A stretch of DNA of 64,000 bases from Chamaea fasciata (lineage: Eukaryota > Chordata > Aves > Passeriformes > Sylviidae), in NCBI GenBank assembly GCA_029207755.1, contig JARCOQ010000187.1, positions 1 to 64,000 on the forward strand. The letters are read 5' to 3'. The notes beneath the pieces are model-generated. The model worked only from the letters and a program-made list of their open reading frames with translations, was not told the origin of the DNA and searched no databases. Position 1 is the first letter of the stretch. Every line of letters starts with the position of its first letter. Shown here piece by piece: positions 24,255-33,039 of this stretch. A program made the translations under genes and the position numbers.

Positions 24255-24890
24255 TATAAACCAGTATAAACCAGTCACCCCCAAACCCACTCCCAGTCCA
24301 TCCCAGTATAAACCAGTGACCCCAAACCCACTCCCAGTCCATCCCAGTATAAACCAGTGACCCCAAACCCACTCCCAGTTCATCCCAGTATAAACCAGTA
24401 ACCCCAAACCCACTCCCAGTCCCTCCCAGTATAAACCAGTGACCCCAAACCCACTCCCAGTCCCTCCCAGTACAAACCAGTGACCCCAAACCCACTCCCA
24501 GTCCATCCCAGTATAAACCAGTGACCCCAAACCCACTCCCAGTCCATCCCAGTACAAACCAGTGACCCCAAACCCACTCCCAGTCCCTCCCAGTATAAAC
24601 CAGTGACCCCCAAACCCACTCCCAGTCCATCCCAGTATAAACCAGTGACCCCAAACCCACTCCCAGTCTATCCCAGTATAAACCAGTGACCCCAAACCCA
24701 CTCCCAGTCCATCCCAGTATAAACCAGTGACCCCAAACCCGCTCCCAGTCCATCCCAGTATAAACCAGTAACCCCAAACCCACTCCCAGTCCCTCCCAGT
24801 ATAAACCAGTGACCCCAAACCCACTCCCAGTCCATCCCAGTATAAACCAGTGACCCCAAACCCACTCCCAGTCCATCCCAGTATAAACCA
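24255..24890 (-). repeat. 41-bp G-rich minisatellite, about 15 units
   Basis: Units such as GTCCATCCCAGTATAAACCA plus 21 more bases repeat every 41 bp (for example 24,296 to 24,337). On the minus strand each unit pairs with its neighbour to give G-runs spaced as GGG-7 nt-GGG-3 nt-GGG-3 nt-GGGG, a canonical G-quadruplex pattern. Because 41 is not a multiple of three and contains no stop in most phases, it yields long W/G/Y-rich ORFs that are not genes. It lies directly 3' of MRPL52. Confidence 0.9.
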
Positions 24891-24918
24891 GTGCCCCCCA
24901 GTCCCCGTCCCAGTGCCC

Positions 24919-27900
24919 TCACCTGTCCGTACTGGTTTGAACTGGGATCTCTCGACACTTGGCGGCCTCCAGGGAGCGGCTCAGGGTCAGAGCCCGGCGC
25001 TGGGGGATACTGGGAGTTACTGGTTTATACTGGTTTGTACTGGTTTGCACTGGGTTATACTGGTTTGTACTGGTCTGGGGGTTTTCCTTACTGGTTTGTA
25101 CTGGGAGGGGGTTTAGGGGTCACTGGGATGAAGTGGGATGAACTGGGAAGGGATTTGGGGTGACTGGTTTGTACTGGTTTATACTGGTTTGGGGTTTTTC
25201 TTTACTGGTTTGTACTGGTTTATACTGGGAGGGGGTTTGGGGGTTTTGGGGGATTTTTGGGGAGAATTTGGGGGATTTTGGGGCATCAAAAATCCCAATT
25301 TTTAGTCAGAATTTTTGGGTCATTTTTTGGGATTTTGGGGCTCGGAAATCCCGATTTTTAATGGGAATTTTTGGGGTCATTTTTGGGGCATTCCGGGTGA
25401 ATTTTGGGGGATTTTGGGGCTCTAAAAGTTCCGATTTTTAGTGGGAATTTTCGAGTGATTTTGGGGGATTCTGGGGCTTTAAAAATCTCAGTTTTGGGGG
25501 GGAATTTTGGAGTACATTTTTGGGATTTTGGGTGGAAATTTTGGGGGTTTTGGGGTTTCAAAAATTCCAATTTTTGGGTGAATTTTTGGGATATTTGGGG
25601 CTCTAAAAATCCCAATTTTTAGTGGGAATTTTGGGGTTTTTTGAGGGATTTTAGGTGGGAATTTTGGGGTGAATTTGGGGGATTTTGGGGCTTTAAAAAT
25701 GTCAGTTTTCAGTGGAAGTTTTGGGGTCATTTTTGGGGGTTTTGGGTGGAAATTTTGGGGTGAATTTTTGGGATTTTTGGGGCTCTAAAAATTCCAATTT
25801 TTGGGGGGAATTCTGGGGTGATTTTTGGGATTTTGGGTGGAAATTTTGGGGTGACTTTTGGGGGTTTTGGAACTTCAAAGATTCCAATTTTGGGGATCTT
25901 TGGGGCTCTAAAAATCCCAATTTTTATTGGGAATTTTGGGGTAAATTTGGAGGGTTTTGGGGTGATTTTGGGGTTTTTTGGGACTCACCACCAGCTCTTG
26001 GTTCTCTTGGAGCCGCCGGAGCTGCCCCCGCCGGGGGGGGAGGGGCGCCCGTCTGGAGGGGGGGGAGGGGAGGGGAGGGACAAAAATCCCCAAATTTTTC
26101 CCCTCAAAAATTCCCAAATTTCCTCCCCAGAGCATTCCCAAATTCTCCCCTCAAAATTCCCAAGTTTCCCTCCGAAAATTCCCTGATTTTCTTCCCCCAA
26201 AAATGTTCCCGCGTTTTCCCTTCAAATTTCCCAAATTTTGCACTCCCAAAATTCCCCAAATTTCTCCCCAAAATCCCCGAACTTTCCCCCCCAATTCCCA
26301 AATTTTCCCCCTGAAAATTCCCACATTTTTATCCCCAAAATTCCCACATTTTTATCCCCAAAATTCCCAAGTTTTCCTTCCTAAAATTCCCAAATTTCCC
26401 CCCAGAATTCCCACATTTTTATCCCCAAAATTCCCAAATTTTCCTTCCTAGAATTCCCAACTTTTCCCCCAGAATTCCCACATTTTATCCCCAAAATTCC
26501 CAAATTTTCCCCCAAAATTCCCACATTTTTATTCCCAAATTTTTATCCCCAAAATTCCCAAATTTTCCCTCTAGAATTCCCAAAATTTTCCGCCCAAAAT
26601 TTCCTCCCCGAATTCCGGGTTTTTCCCTCCCAAGAATTCCCAAAATTTCCAACCCAAATTCCCAGAGTTTCCCCCCCACAAAAAATCCCAAATTTTTCTC
26701 ACAAAATTCCCAAATTTCCTCTCCAAAATTCCCTATTTTTGCTCTCAAAATTCCCAATTTTCCCTCCCCAAATTCCCAAATTTTCCAGCTCCAAATCACC
26801 AAATTTTTATCCCTAAAATTCCCAAATTCCCGCCAGAAATTCCATCCTCGAATTCCTGATTTTGCCCTCCCCAAAATTTCTCAAAATTCCCAATTTTCCC
26901 TCCAAAGCTTCCCAAATTTTCCTGAAAATTTCTTAAATTTCCCCCCAAAAACCCCCAAATTTCCCCCCCAAATTTTTATCCCAAAACTCCCAAATTTTCC
27001 CTTCCCAAAAATTCCCATTTCCCCCCGCCCCAAATTTCCAAAATTTTCTCTCCAAAACCACCAAACTTTGTCCCCAAAATTCCCAAATTTCACCCAAAAT
27101 TCCGAATTTTCTCCCAAAATTCCCAAATTTTCCCCAAATCTCCCAAAATTCTCCAAAATTTCCCCAAAATTTCCGGTTTTTTACCCGAAAAGCTCCAGTC
27201 AGGGAGGTCCCGCAGGGGGCCGGGCCCGGAGAAACTCGGGGAGAGCCCAAAGCTGAGGGAAAAAACCCCAAAATTTGGGAATTTTACCCCAAAATTCCAG
27301 CAGAAATCCCCTGGAATCCCAATGTTTGGGGAAGAAACCAAAAAAATTTGGGGAGAAAAAATCAAAATTTGGGGGAAAAAATGCCCAAAATTTGGGGGAA
27401 AAAATTCCCAAAATTTGGTTAAAAACCTAAAAAAACTGGGGAAAAAAATTCCCAAAATTTGGGGGAAAGATCCCAAAATTTGGGGGAAAAGATCCCGAAA
27501 TTTGGAAGAAAAAAAATCCCAAAATTTGGGGGGAAAATCCCAAAATTTGGGGGAAAAAATCCCAAAATTTGGTTAAAAACCTAAAAAACTGGAGAAAAAA
27601 ATTCCCAAAATTGGGGGGGAAAAAAATTGCAAAATTTTGGTGAAAAAATTCCAAAATTTTTGGGAAAAAATCCCTAAATTTGGGGGAAAAAATCCCAAAA
27701 TTTGGAAGAAAAAATCCCAAAATTTGGGGGAAAAAAATCCCTAAATTTGGAAGAAAAAATCCCAAAATTCGGGAATTTTAACCCAAAATTCCAGCCGGAA
27801 TTCCCTCAGATCCATCCAGGATCCCAAAATTTGTTGGGGAAAAAAAAAATCCCAAAAATTTGGGTAAAAATCACAGAATTTGGGGGAAAAAATCCGAAAT

Positions 27901-28513
27901 TTACCCCAAAGTTTTCCAAAATTCCCCAATTTTTCCCCGATTCCACCCCAAATCCTGGGAAATTTCCAAAAAACTCCACGGAACACCCCAAAAATTTGGG
28001 AAAAACTCAGAAATTTTGGGACAAACTTCAAATTTGCTGGAAAAAATCCCAAAATTTTGGGGAAAACCTCCAAATCCAGGGAAAACCGTCCCAAATCCCG
28101 GAAATTCCCCCAAAATTCGAGGGAAAAAAAACCCCCCAACAATTTCCCGCCAAATCCCCTCACGACGAAGCACGCCCCCTCCCTTAAAACCACGCCTCGA
28201 TCCTGAGGCCACGCCCTCTTTTCCCCCCTCACCTCTCTCGCCATTCGCCAATCCGCTGCGGGGGGCGTGGCCAGGGCCGGGCAGCGCGCGCCTGCCGCTC
28301 CGCTGGGGGGGTGCCAAACGTCAATCACGCACAAGCCACGCCCCTTCTTTCAAAACCCCGCCCAAATCGAGATTAAACCACGCTCAACCCCCTCAGACCA
28401 CGCCCGCTCATTTGCATCTCATTAAATCAGCGCCTCCCGCCCCCCGAGACCCTCCTGGAGCTTTCCCGGGACGAACCGAGCCGGAGGACTCTGCGCGCCG
28501 CCATCTTCGCCAT
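24919..28513 (-). CDS. MRPL52: Mitochondrial ribosomal protein L52 (mL52), five exons, one frame break
   Basis: MRPL52 is a large-subunit protein of the mitochondrial ribosome, made in the cytosol and imported. Exons read down the minus strand: 28,513-28,502ff (exon 1, weak), 28,302-28,233, 27,252-27,185, 26,052-25,989 and 24,999-24,923, with GT-AG introns and matching phases. The joined product shows WR-x3-GL-x4-SG-x-GPL-x2-LPDWS-(Y/F)-x-DGRP-x-PP-x2-GQLRR and then RR-x3-LS, spaced as in human MRPL52 as I recall it. Arginine-rich residues before it suit a mitochondrial presequence. Oddities: a C8 run at about 26,031 is one base short of the conserved frame, and after about SRSLEAA the C-terminus resembles the adjacent minisatellite and ends early, giving about 106 residues against about 123 in human. 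Family and gene identity are firm. Whether it is functional, or whether the frame break is a homopolymer error, is open. Confidence 0.85.
24923..24999 (-). CDS. MRPL52: MRPL52 exon 5, minisatellite-like 3' half
   Basis: CCCCCAG|CGC opens it. It reads RRALTLSRSLEAAK, matching the RR-x3-LS region of human MRPL52, and then CREIPVQTSTDR. The last part is encoded by bases almost identical to the flanking 41-bp minisatellite unit. Reading on gives TGA at 24,919-24,921; alternatively GACAG|GTGAGG could be a donor to an unseen exon. The exon lies between the minisatellite and its inverted copy. Confidence 0.75.
25000..25988 (-). repeat. MRPL52 intron 4: inverted minisatellite plus T/G-rich repeat
   Basis: 25,003-25,240 holds ACTGGTTTATACTGGTTTGT-type repeats in the opposite orientation to the 24,255-24,890 array. 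From 25,241 on, a degenerate repeat of TTTTGGGGCTCTAAAAATCC and GGGAATTTTGGGGTGA-type segments fills the intron. It is low-complexity; long ORFs rich in F/G/W or P/K are artefacts. Confidence 0.8.
25989..26052 (-). CDS. MRPL52: MRPL52 exon 4, frame broken at a C8 run
   Basis: CCTCCAG|AC opens the exon and CTGGTG|GTGAGT closes it. It starts in frame as DGRPSPP and, after the C run, continues in the next frame as RRGQLRRLQENQELV. Both halves align end to end with human DGRPAPPMKGQLRRK..., so one C too few is the simplest account. At 64 bp the exon leaves the wrong phase for exon 5, while 65 bp would fit exactly. Confidence 0.85.
26053..27184 (-). repeat. MRPL52 intron 3: AAATTCCC / TTTTCCCC degenerate repeat
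   Basis: The whole intron is built from AAAATTCCCAAATTTTCCCC-like steps about 20 bp long with drifting spacing. On the transcribed minus strand it is GGGAATTTTGGGG-rich. No other feature is visible. Confidence 0.8.
27185..27252 (-). CDS. MRPL52: MRPL52 exon 3
   Basis: TTTTTTCCCTCAG|C opens the exon and TTTTCGG|GTAAAA closes it. It encodes FGLSPSFSGPGPL followed by RDLPDWSFS, the diagnostic core of the protein (human has GPL-x2-LPDWSYAD). The 68-bp length leaves one base that completes the D of DGRP in the next exon. Confidence 0.88.
27253..28232 (-). repeat. MRPL52 intron 2: CCCAAAATTTGGGG repeat
   Basis: Most of the intron, from about 27,260 to 28,130, is a run of near-palindromic CCCAAAATTTGGGG steps separated by A-rich spacers. 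These could pair locally in the transcript. 28,130-28,232 is GC-richer spacer. Confidence 0.8.
28233..28302 (-). CDS. MRPL52: MRPL52 exon 2
   Basis: CCCCCCCAG|CG opens the exon and GAGAGAG|GTGAGG closes it. In the frame that joins exon 3 it reads an R/P-rich segment ending QRIGEWRE, which aligns with human QWR just before the conserved GL...SG block. Confidence 0.75.
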
Positions 28514-28660
28514 GGCAGGAAGTGATGTCACCGCGCGCATGCGCACGTCACCGAAACATCCGCTCGCCGCCATGTTGTACGGAATGACCGCGAAGCGCGG
28601 CGCCATTTCGCACCGGAAGTGCCATGACCCAACTTCCCCTTCGTGCGCCGCCGTCTTGTA
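28497..28660 (-). promoter_or_regulatory. MRPL52 promoter: NRF1, ETS/GABPA and YY1 sites
   Basis: Upstream of and overlapping the putative MRPL52 start are a perfect NRF1 site (CGCGCATGCGCA, 28,534-28,545), ETS/GABPA-type sites (CCGGAAGT at 28,613-28,620; AGGAAGTG near 28,517) and YY1-type GCCGCCATNTT sites (28,497-28,508, 28,566-28,577, and a variant near 28,651). NRF1 plus GABPA plus YY1 is the classic signature of nuclear genes for mitochondrial proteins, which supports both the gene call and its direction. The segment is absent from the three shortened B blocks. Confidence 0.75.
28502..28513 (-). CDS. MRPL52: MRPL52 exon 1, start only (weak)
   Basis: ATG at 28,513 opens MAKMAARRVLRLG..., a basic, alanine- and arginine-rich start that suits a mitochondrial presequence. 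The interval marks the first four codons only, down to the second ATG at 28,504-28,502. A donor at CTCG|GTTCGT (about 28,475) has the phase exon 2 requires but is a poor match to consensus. Another first exon, or a start further upstream, remains possible. Confidence 0.4.
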
Positions 28661-29790
28661 CGGAACGAGACGGGAGCGGCGCCGGCGATTAAACGCCAGA
28701 AGAGAAATAAAATTAAAATTAAATTAAATTTCAATAAATTTTCAGATCGCCTCTTTTTGTTGTTGTTGTTTTGCTGTCGCCGCGGGTTTTTTTTTTTTGT
28801 TTGTGGGAGTTTGAGGTGGTTTTGAGGAAAATTTTTCCCCTCAGGTTTTGCCGATTTGGGGATTTTTTTTCTTTTTAAAGCGATTTTTTTCCCCACAAAA
28901 TTTCGTTTTTCCCTCTAAAATCCCCATTTTCCCCCCTAAAATCTCCCTTTTTTCCCCAAAATCTCCATTTTCCCCCCAAATTTCCGTCTTATCCGGCAAA
29001 ACCCCCCGCACCGCGCCGCCATCTTGTACGGCAACCGCGAGCGGCCAAACCACCCCAAACCCGACAATTTTTCCCGTTTCCCAACCAAAATCTCCATTAT
29101 TCTCTCTAAAATTCCTTTTTTTTTTTTTTTAAATCCCATTTTTTCCCCCAAATCTCCGTTTTCTCAATTTTTGTACGGCAAAAAACCCCGCGCGCCGCCA
29201 TCTTGTACGGCAAGATCCTCCGGGCGCCGCCATTTTGCCGTCCTCTCCTCACCCCTCACACCGCGCCGCCATTTTGTACGGCAACCCCCAGCGGTCAAAC
29301 CGCCCCAAAACTCCCTAAATTTTGCCCTTTTCCCCCCAAATTTAGAGTCGGAGATTTCCATTTTTATCTCTAAAATCCACTTTTTCCCCCAAATCCCCTT
29401 TTTCCACCCAAATCTCCGTTTTCTCCATTTTGTACGGCACGATCCTCAAGACGCCGCCATTTTGTCGCCCTCAAGTCTCCCTCAAACAGCGCCGCCATTT
29501 TTACGGAAACCCCCAGCGGCCAAACCGCCCCAAAACCTCCCGATTTTATCCGTTTTTTCTCCAAATTTAGAATCAGAAAATCCAATTTTTATCTCTGAAA
29601 TCCCCTTTTTCCCCGAAATCCCCTTTTTTCCTCCCAAATCTCCGTTTTCTCTATTCTGTACGGCGAAATCTCCGAGCCACCATTTTGTCGCCCTCACACC
29701 GCGCCGCCATTTTGTACGGCAAGCCCCGGAGGCCAAACCGCCCCAAAACCTCCCGATTTTATCCGTTTTTTGCCCCAAAAAACGAGTCGG
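28640..29790. repeat. Array of CGCCGCCATTTTGTACGGCA elements
   Basis: About nine copies of a GCCGCCATNTTGTACGGCA element are spread at irregular spacing (for example 29,015, 29,196, 29,264, 29,701) between stretches of CCCCAAATCTCC-like filler. The GCCGCCATNTTG half is a good YY1 site; TTGTACGGCA is a constant extension I do not recognise. 28,700-28,745 is AATTAAATT-rich. Long ORFs on either strand here are repeat artefacts. Confidence 0.75.
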
Positions 29791-29802
29791 ATATTTCCGG
29801 TT

Positions 29803-29808
29803 TTTAAT
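29803..29808 (-). terminator. OXA1L poly(A) signal (ATTAAA)
   Basis: ATTAAA on the minus strand lies about 27 bases after the OXA1L stop codon. Confidence 0.45.
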
Positions 29809-29834
29809 TCTTTTGAATTTTCCAGGATCCCGCC

Positions 29835-30129
29835 TCAGCCCAACGTGTCTTTCCAGGGTCTTTTCGGGGTGTCTGAGGGCGCGGCCGGAGCGGCCCCGGG
29901 GGAGCTCAGCCGGTTTTGAGCGAAGGTTTGCCGGAGAGGGCCTGATTAAACAAACAAAAAAAACCCGAAATAAATAAAAATGTAAAAATATCATTCTGGG
30001 GAGGGATTCCCCCTCCCCCCAAATTTTTTGGGGTTTTTTTTGGGGGGGGTTTTTTTGGTCACCTTTGGCCGCCAGCTGCAGGTGGTTCCGGAGGCGCCAG
30101 CGGCGCTGATCGGCCTCGTGCGTGGCCTT
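29835..30129 (-). pseudogene. OXA1L: OXA1L, last two coding exons, 5'-truncated
   Basis: OXA1L inserts proteins into the mitochondrial inner membrane, and its matrix tail binds the mitoribosome. Exon a (30,129-30,063) reads KATHEADQRRWRLRN then HLQLAAK and ends AAAG|GTGACC. A 121-bp intron with a strong TTTGTTTAATCAG acceptor follows. Exon b (29,941-29,835) reads GPLRQTFAQN, an A/P/S-rich linker, and KRPWKDTLG with TGA at 29,837-29,835. The AAKGPLRQTF and PW-x-DTLG blocks match the C-terminal tail of human OXA1L as I recall it. Phases agree across the intron. Nothing upstream of 30,129 codes for the rest of the protein: the block ends there, so only the tail is present. It lies 5' of MRPL52 on the same strand, the human order. 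Confidence 0.85.
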
Positions 30130-32966
30130 GGCAAATGAGGAGACAGGGGAAGGAGGCAGCTCTTAGGGACAGAATTATTCCTTTTATCCTCTCTATGCCT
30201 GTTGAAGTACTGCCTTGCCTTAGGGGCATAACTCAAGCAAACACCTGTTGGATGCCATTGTGTTTTCAGGGATGATTTAGGGATGGCTGCCCATTTCTAG
30301 TGATCCTGTTCAGAAGTGGTTTAAAATGTACAGTACTGTAGGCAGAAAGTCAAGCTAGAGCTGCTGTGACAGTGCTTCCATCATCTGTCAGCATCCTGAG
30401 TGTTGTGAGCTAAACCTGAAATTTGATTTGAACTGCCTGATATCTGCCAAGGGGCAGGATATCATTGCTGGAGAGAAATCCTCTCATCTTCCGCGACTCC
30501 ATCCCCAGTCAGATGGAAGAACAGGTTGGTATCCAGAGGTGAATGGCACTGGACCTTTACGGGGCACAGAAATCATCCATATCCCCATGCTTTTAAGGAA
30601 AAGGATTCTGAGCAGAGGGCCCTTTGGCTCTGCGGCAGAAACTGTTTGGAAAAAGTTGCTTTAATAATAAGATTCTGACTGAAGAGTTTTGCAGACGATG
30701 GTTTGCTTATGGAAATGGTCAAGCGGTCGTTCTGGTATTTGGACACCAGGTTACAAAAAGAGAAAAACTACTGTATCGGTGTACATGAAGTGAATGAAAA
30801 AGTAGATTAAAGGAAAAGTTCAGAAGCCAAAGCTGGAGAGAGGTTCAGAGTAACCCAAAATTGCCATCCAAGATCTTGGGGAGGAGGGTTGTAACCTTTC
30901 TGAGGTATTACTGTGCGTGTACTCCCTAACGAATACATTGGGTATGTTAGACCAAACCAGACAATTAATTTTTAACACAGAAGGACTTTGAGGACAACTC
31001 TGACACCCAGAGGAAAGAAAAGGCTTAATGGAAAGTTTCCATCTTCGAATCACTGCTAAAGTAGAAGTGCTGTTTTGTTAGTGGAAAATGTCAGTGAAAT
31101 TTCAAATAATTGTGTATTCCTGAGAGGTGATTTACTACAGTAAATCCCCTTTGTGGAATAGTTAAGTCACAATTGAAATTTGGTGCTGTGCAGTAGTCCA
31201 TTGTTCTGGTACTTAAACTCTTTAGGGAACAGTCCCCATAAGGGGTAATGATTTGCTGGTGGCCAAGAAATGTATTTTCTGTATGATCCAGGTGGAGAAG
31301 TAAAGGAAGAAATGCTGTGAAATAGACACATTTTTTGTACACCTGAAAAGAGACTTGGATGTGATATGCAGGCAGATATCAGCTTTAAATTCGATGTAGT
31401 CAATGTTAATGGTATTAACATAGAGATCTTTATCAGCAGAGGTGTATTCAGGCTTCTTCTATTTTCCTGTCCATTTGCTTCAGTGTAGCAGTGTGAGATG
31501 AAAGCCCAAGGCTTTGCAGACTGGCTCCTCATTTGTGCCCCAGTTACTGACAGCTGGGACAGTGGAAATTCTCCTTGCAGTGGCCTTGTTTTAAACACCA
31601 AGATGAAAATATAATGCATGCTTAGAAGGTGCAAACAATGTCTAGTCTCATTTCACTCAGTGAAATTTGCTCAGCTTCATCTTGGAGCACTGGAGATATT
31701 TTAGTATTTCAAAGTGTATCAAACTATTTGCCCAGTATTTGGAAAAGCTACTCAGATTTAGTGGAAATGTTTCTATTTCAGACCCAAACCACTTTGATAT
31801 TTTTTAATTTTATTAGTGTATTGAAGTTCATTGACACTGGGAAAAGTGATCCTGTTTCTTCAATTGATAACACCACAGGAATTGCCTTTTTATTAATCTT
31901 TATTTGGATGCCTCCCTGTCCCTATGGAACAATGGGGTTGAAGATGCAGTGAGGGAGAACAGTGGAAGGAAAAGGCCAGACTAAATATTCCTTGAAATAA
32001 ATAGGCCTCTTTCCCTTGACTTCAAAGGAAAAAAAAAAACCAACCTAATTAAATACAATTGAGGGGAAGAGGAAAAAAAAATGAGAACCTTTGATTTGAA
32101 CACACTTTGGAGCAGAGCATGGAGAGATAGGAGAATGATCTCTGTGAGATGAATAAGTTGCCTCTCCTGCTGCATTTGTTTTGGGGTGGGTGAATCATTT
32201 CTTGAGGATTCTGTTTTTAAAAGTTGGATTTGACTTGGTTGATATTCCTTTCAGCATCTAGATTTTCTATTTTGGCTTGTATTTTTCATACAAGAACCAT
32301 GTCGTTAGAGCAGATAGCTGGTCCTGCAGTACAGGCAGATCTCATAAGGGTAGGAGGATAAGGAAATACACCGGAAAGGACAATATTGAAGATTTTATCA
32401 AGTTTGACCTCCTGGCAGTTGAAGCAAGTTGTTCCTCAAGGTCTTGTGGCAGCTGTTTCAAGTGAAGAGAGCACGAGTCACAAACACTGTGAAGTTCTCT
32501 GACTGATTCTAAACAGGGTAAAGAATTAGCCCCTTCACCATCACGCCTGGATTTTTACCTGGGGAGAATGTCTATGGAAAAAGATTGTGGCTGTTGTGAA
32601 GGAATAATGTCCAAGGCAGCCGAAAATCTGCGTTGGGTGATGTGTTGTGTGTCCTCCCTCCTCCCAGTGTTTTCAGTCAGTGTGTCAGAGCCTTTCCTGG
32701 CATGTGAGACATTCCTTGAAGTGTTGAAATGGTTCCTTGGGACTCCCTCACTCTTGGCAAAAAAAGTAGGAGGAGTGTTGGGGGTTAGGTTTGTTCCTTC
32801 TTTCTCTAAAGAATTTTTTCCCCGACACGTTACCAAGGAGACCAAGTGTTGGATACTTGAGAGTACTTAACCGAAACAAAGAGGTGGACAAAGGTGGAAG
32901 GGGGAGATAACGCAGGTAAAAGACAAAGCTTGAGGCAGCTGCGGGCTTTTCTTTCTCCGGCGTTCG

Positions 32967-33024
32967 GGGAGACGCGTGTCTGCCGCTCCTCGAGGAGCTC
33001 AGCCGCCGCAGAGCACGCCGAGCA
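32967..33024 (-). repeat. Inverted relative of the 108-bp proto-satellite
   Basis: On the minus strand this matches 13,541-13,598, with only two mismatches over about 55 bp (TGCTCGGCGTGC at one end, GACACGCGTCTCC at the other). The same copy is present in blocks A2 (43,565-43,622) and A3 (54,163-54,220). Confidence 0.8.
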
Positions 33025-33039
33025 GAGAACGGCTGTTGC

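Larger units (their letters stand above)
23728..30129. other. Block B0: full-length GC-rich MRPL52-OXA1L module
   Basis: This 6.4-kb module contains, from left to right, a promoter-like minisatellite, G-rich minisatellites, MRPL52 (minus), its promoter, a YY1-motif array and the OXA1L 3' end (minus). Shortened versions recur at 36,799-40,728, 47,397-51,326 and 57,995-61,924. It is the only copy that keeps MRPL52 exons 1-4 and the NRF1/ETS promoter. Both ends are abrupt composition changes: the left within a 40-bp minisatellite, the right inside an OXA1L exon. Confidence 0.8.

Noticed and set aside
24034..24876. 280-residue W/G/Y-rich ORF and similar ones at 37,606-38,169, 48,204-48,767 and 58,802-59,365
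   Set aside because: They are the 41-bp minisatellite read through in rotating frames.
29825..29930. Plus-strand terminal exon reading IPPQPNVSFQGLFG... to a TGA, with AATAAA downstream
   Set aside because: It is exactly antisense to the OXA1L last exon, whose protein match and phase-consistent intron are much stronger. The plus-strand acceptor and AATAAA are probably coincidental.
29024..29977. 317-residue plus-strand ORF and counterparts at 40,029-40,577, 50,627-51,175 and 61,225-61,773
   Set aside because: Built from the YY1-type repeat and antisense to the OXA1L exons; composition is low-complexity F/P/K/S.
30063..30129. HAUS4 C-terminus as an identity for the KATHEADQRRW exon
   Set aside because: Some resemblance (K-A-T...R-W-x-L), but the joined exon continues AAKGPLRQTF and ends PW-x-DTLG, which fits OXA1L and not HAUS4.
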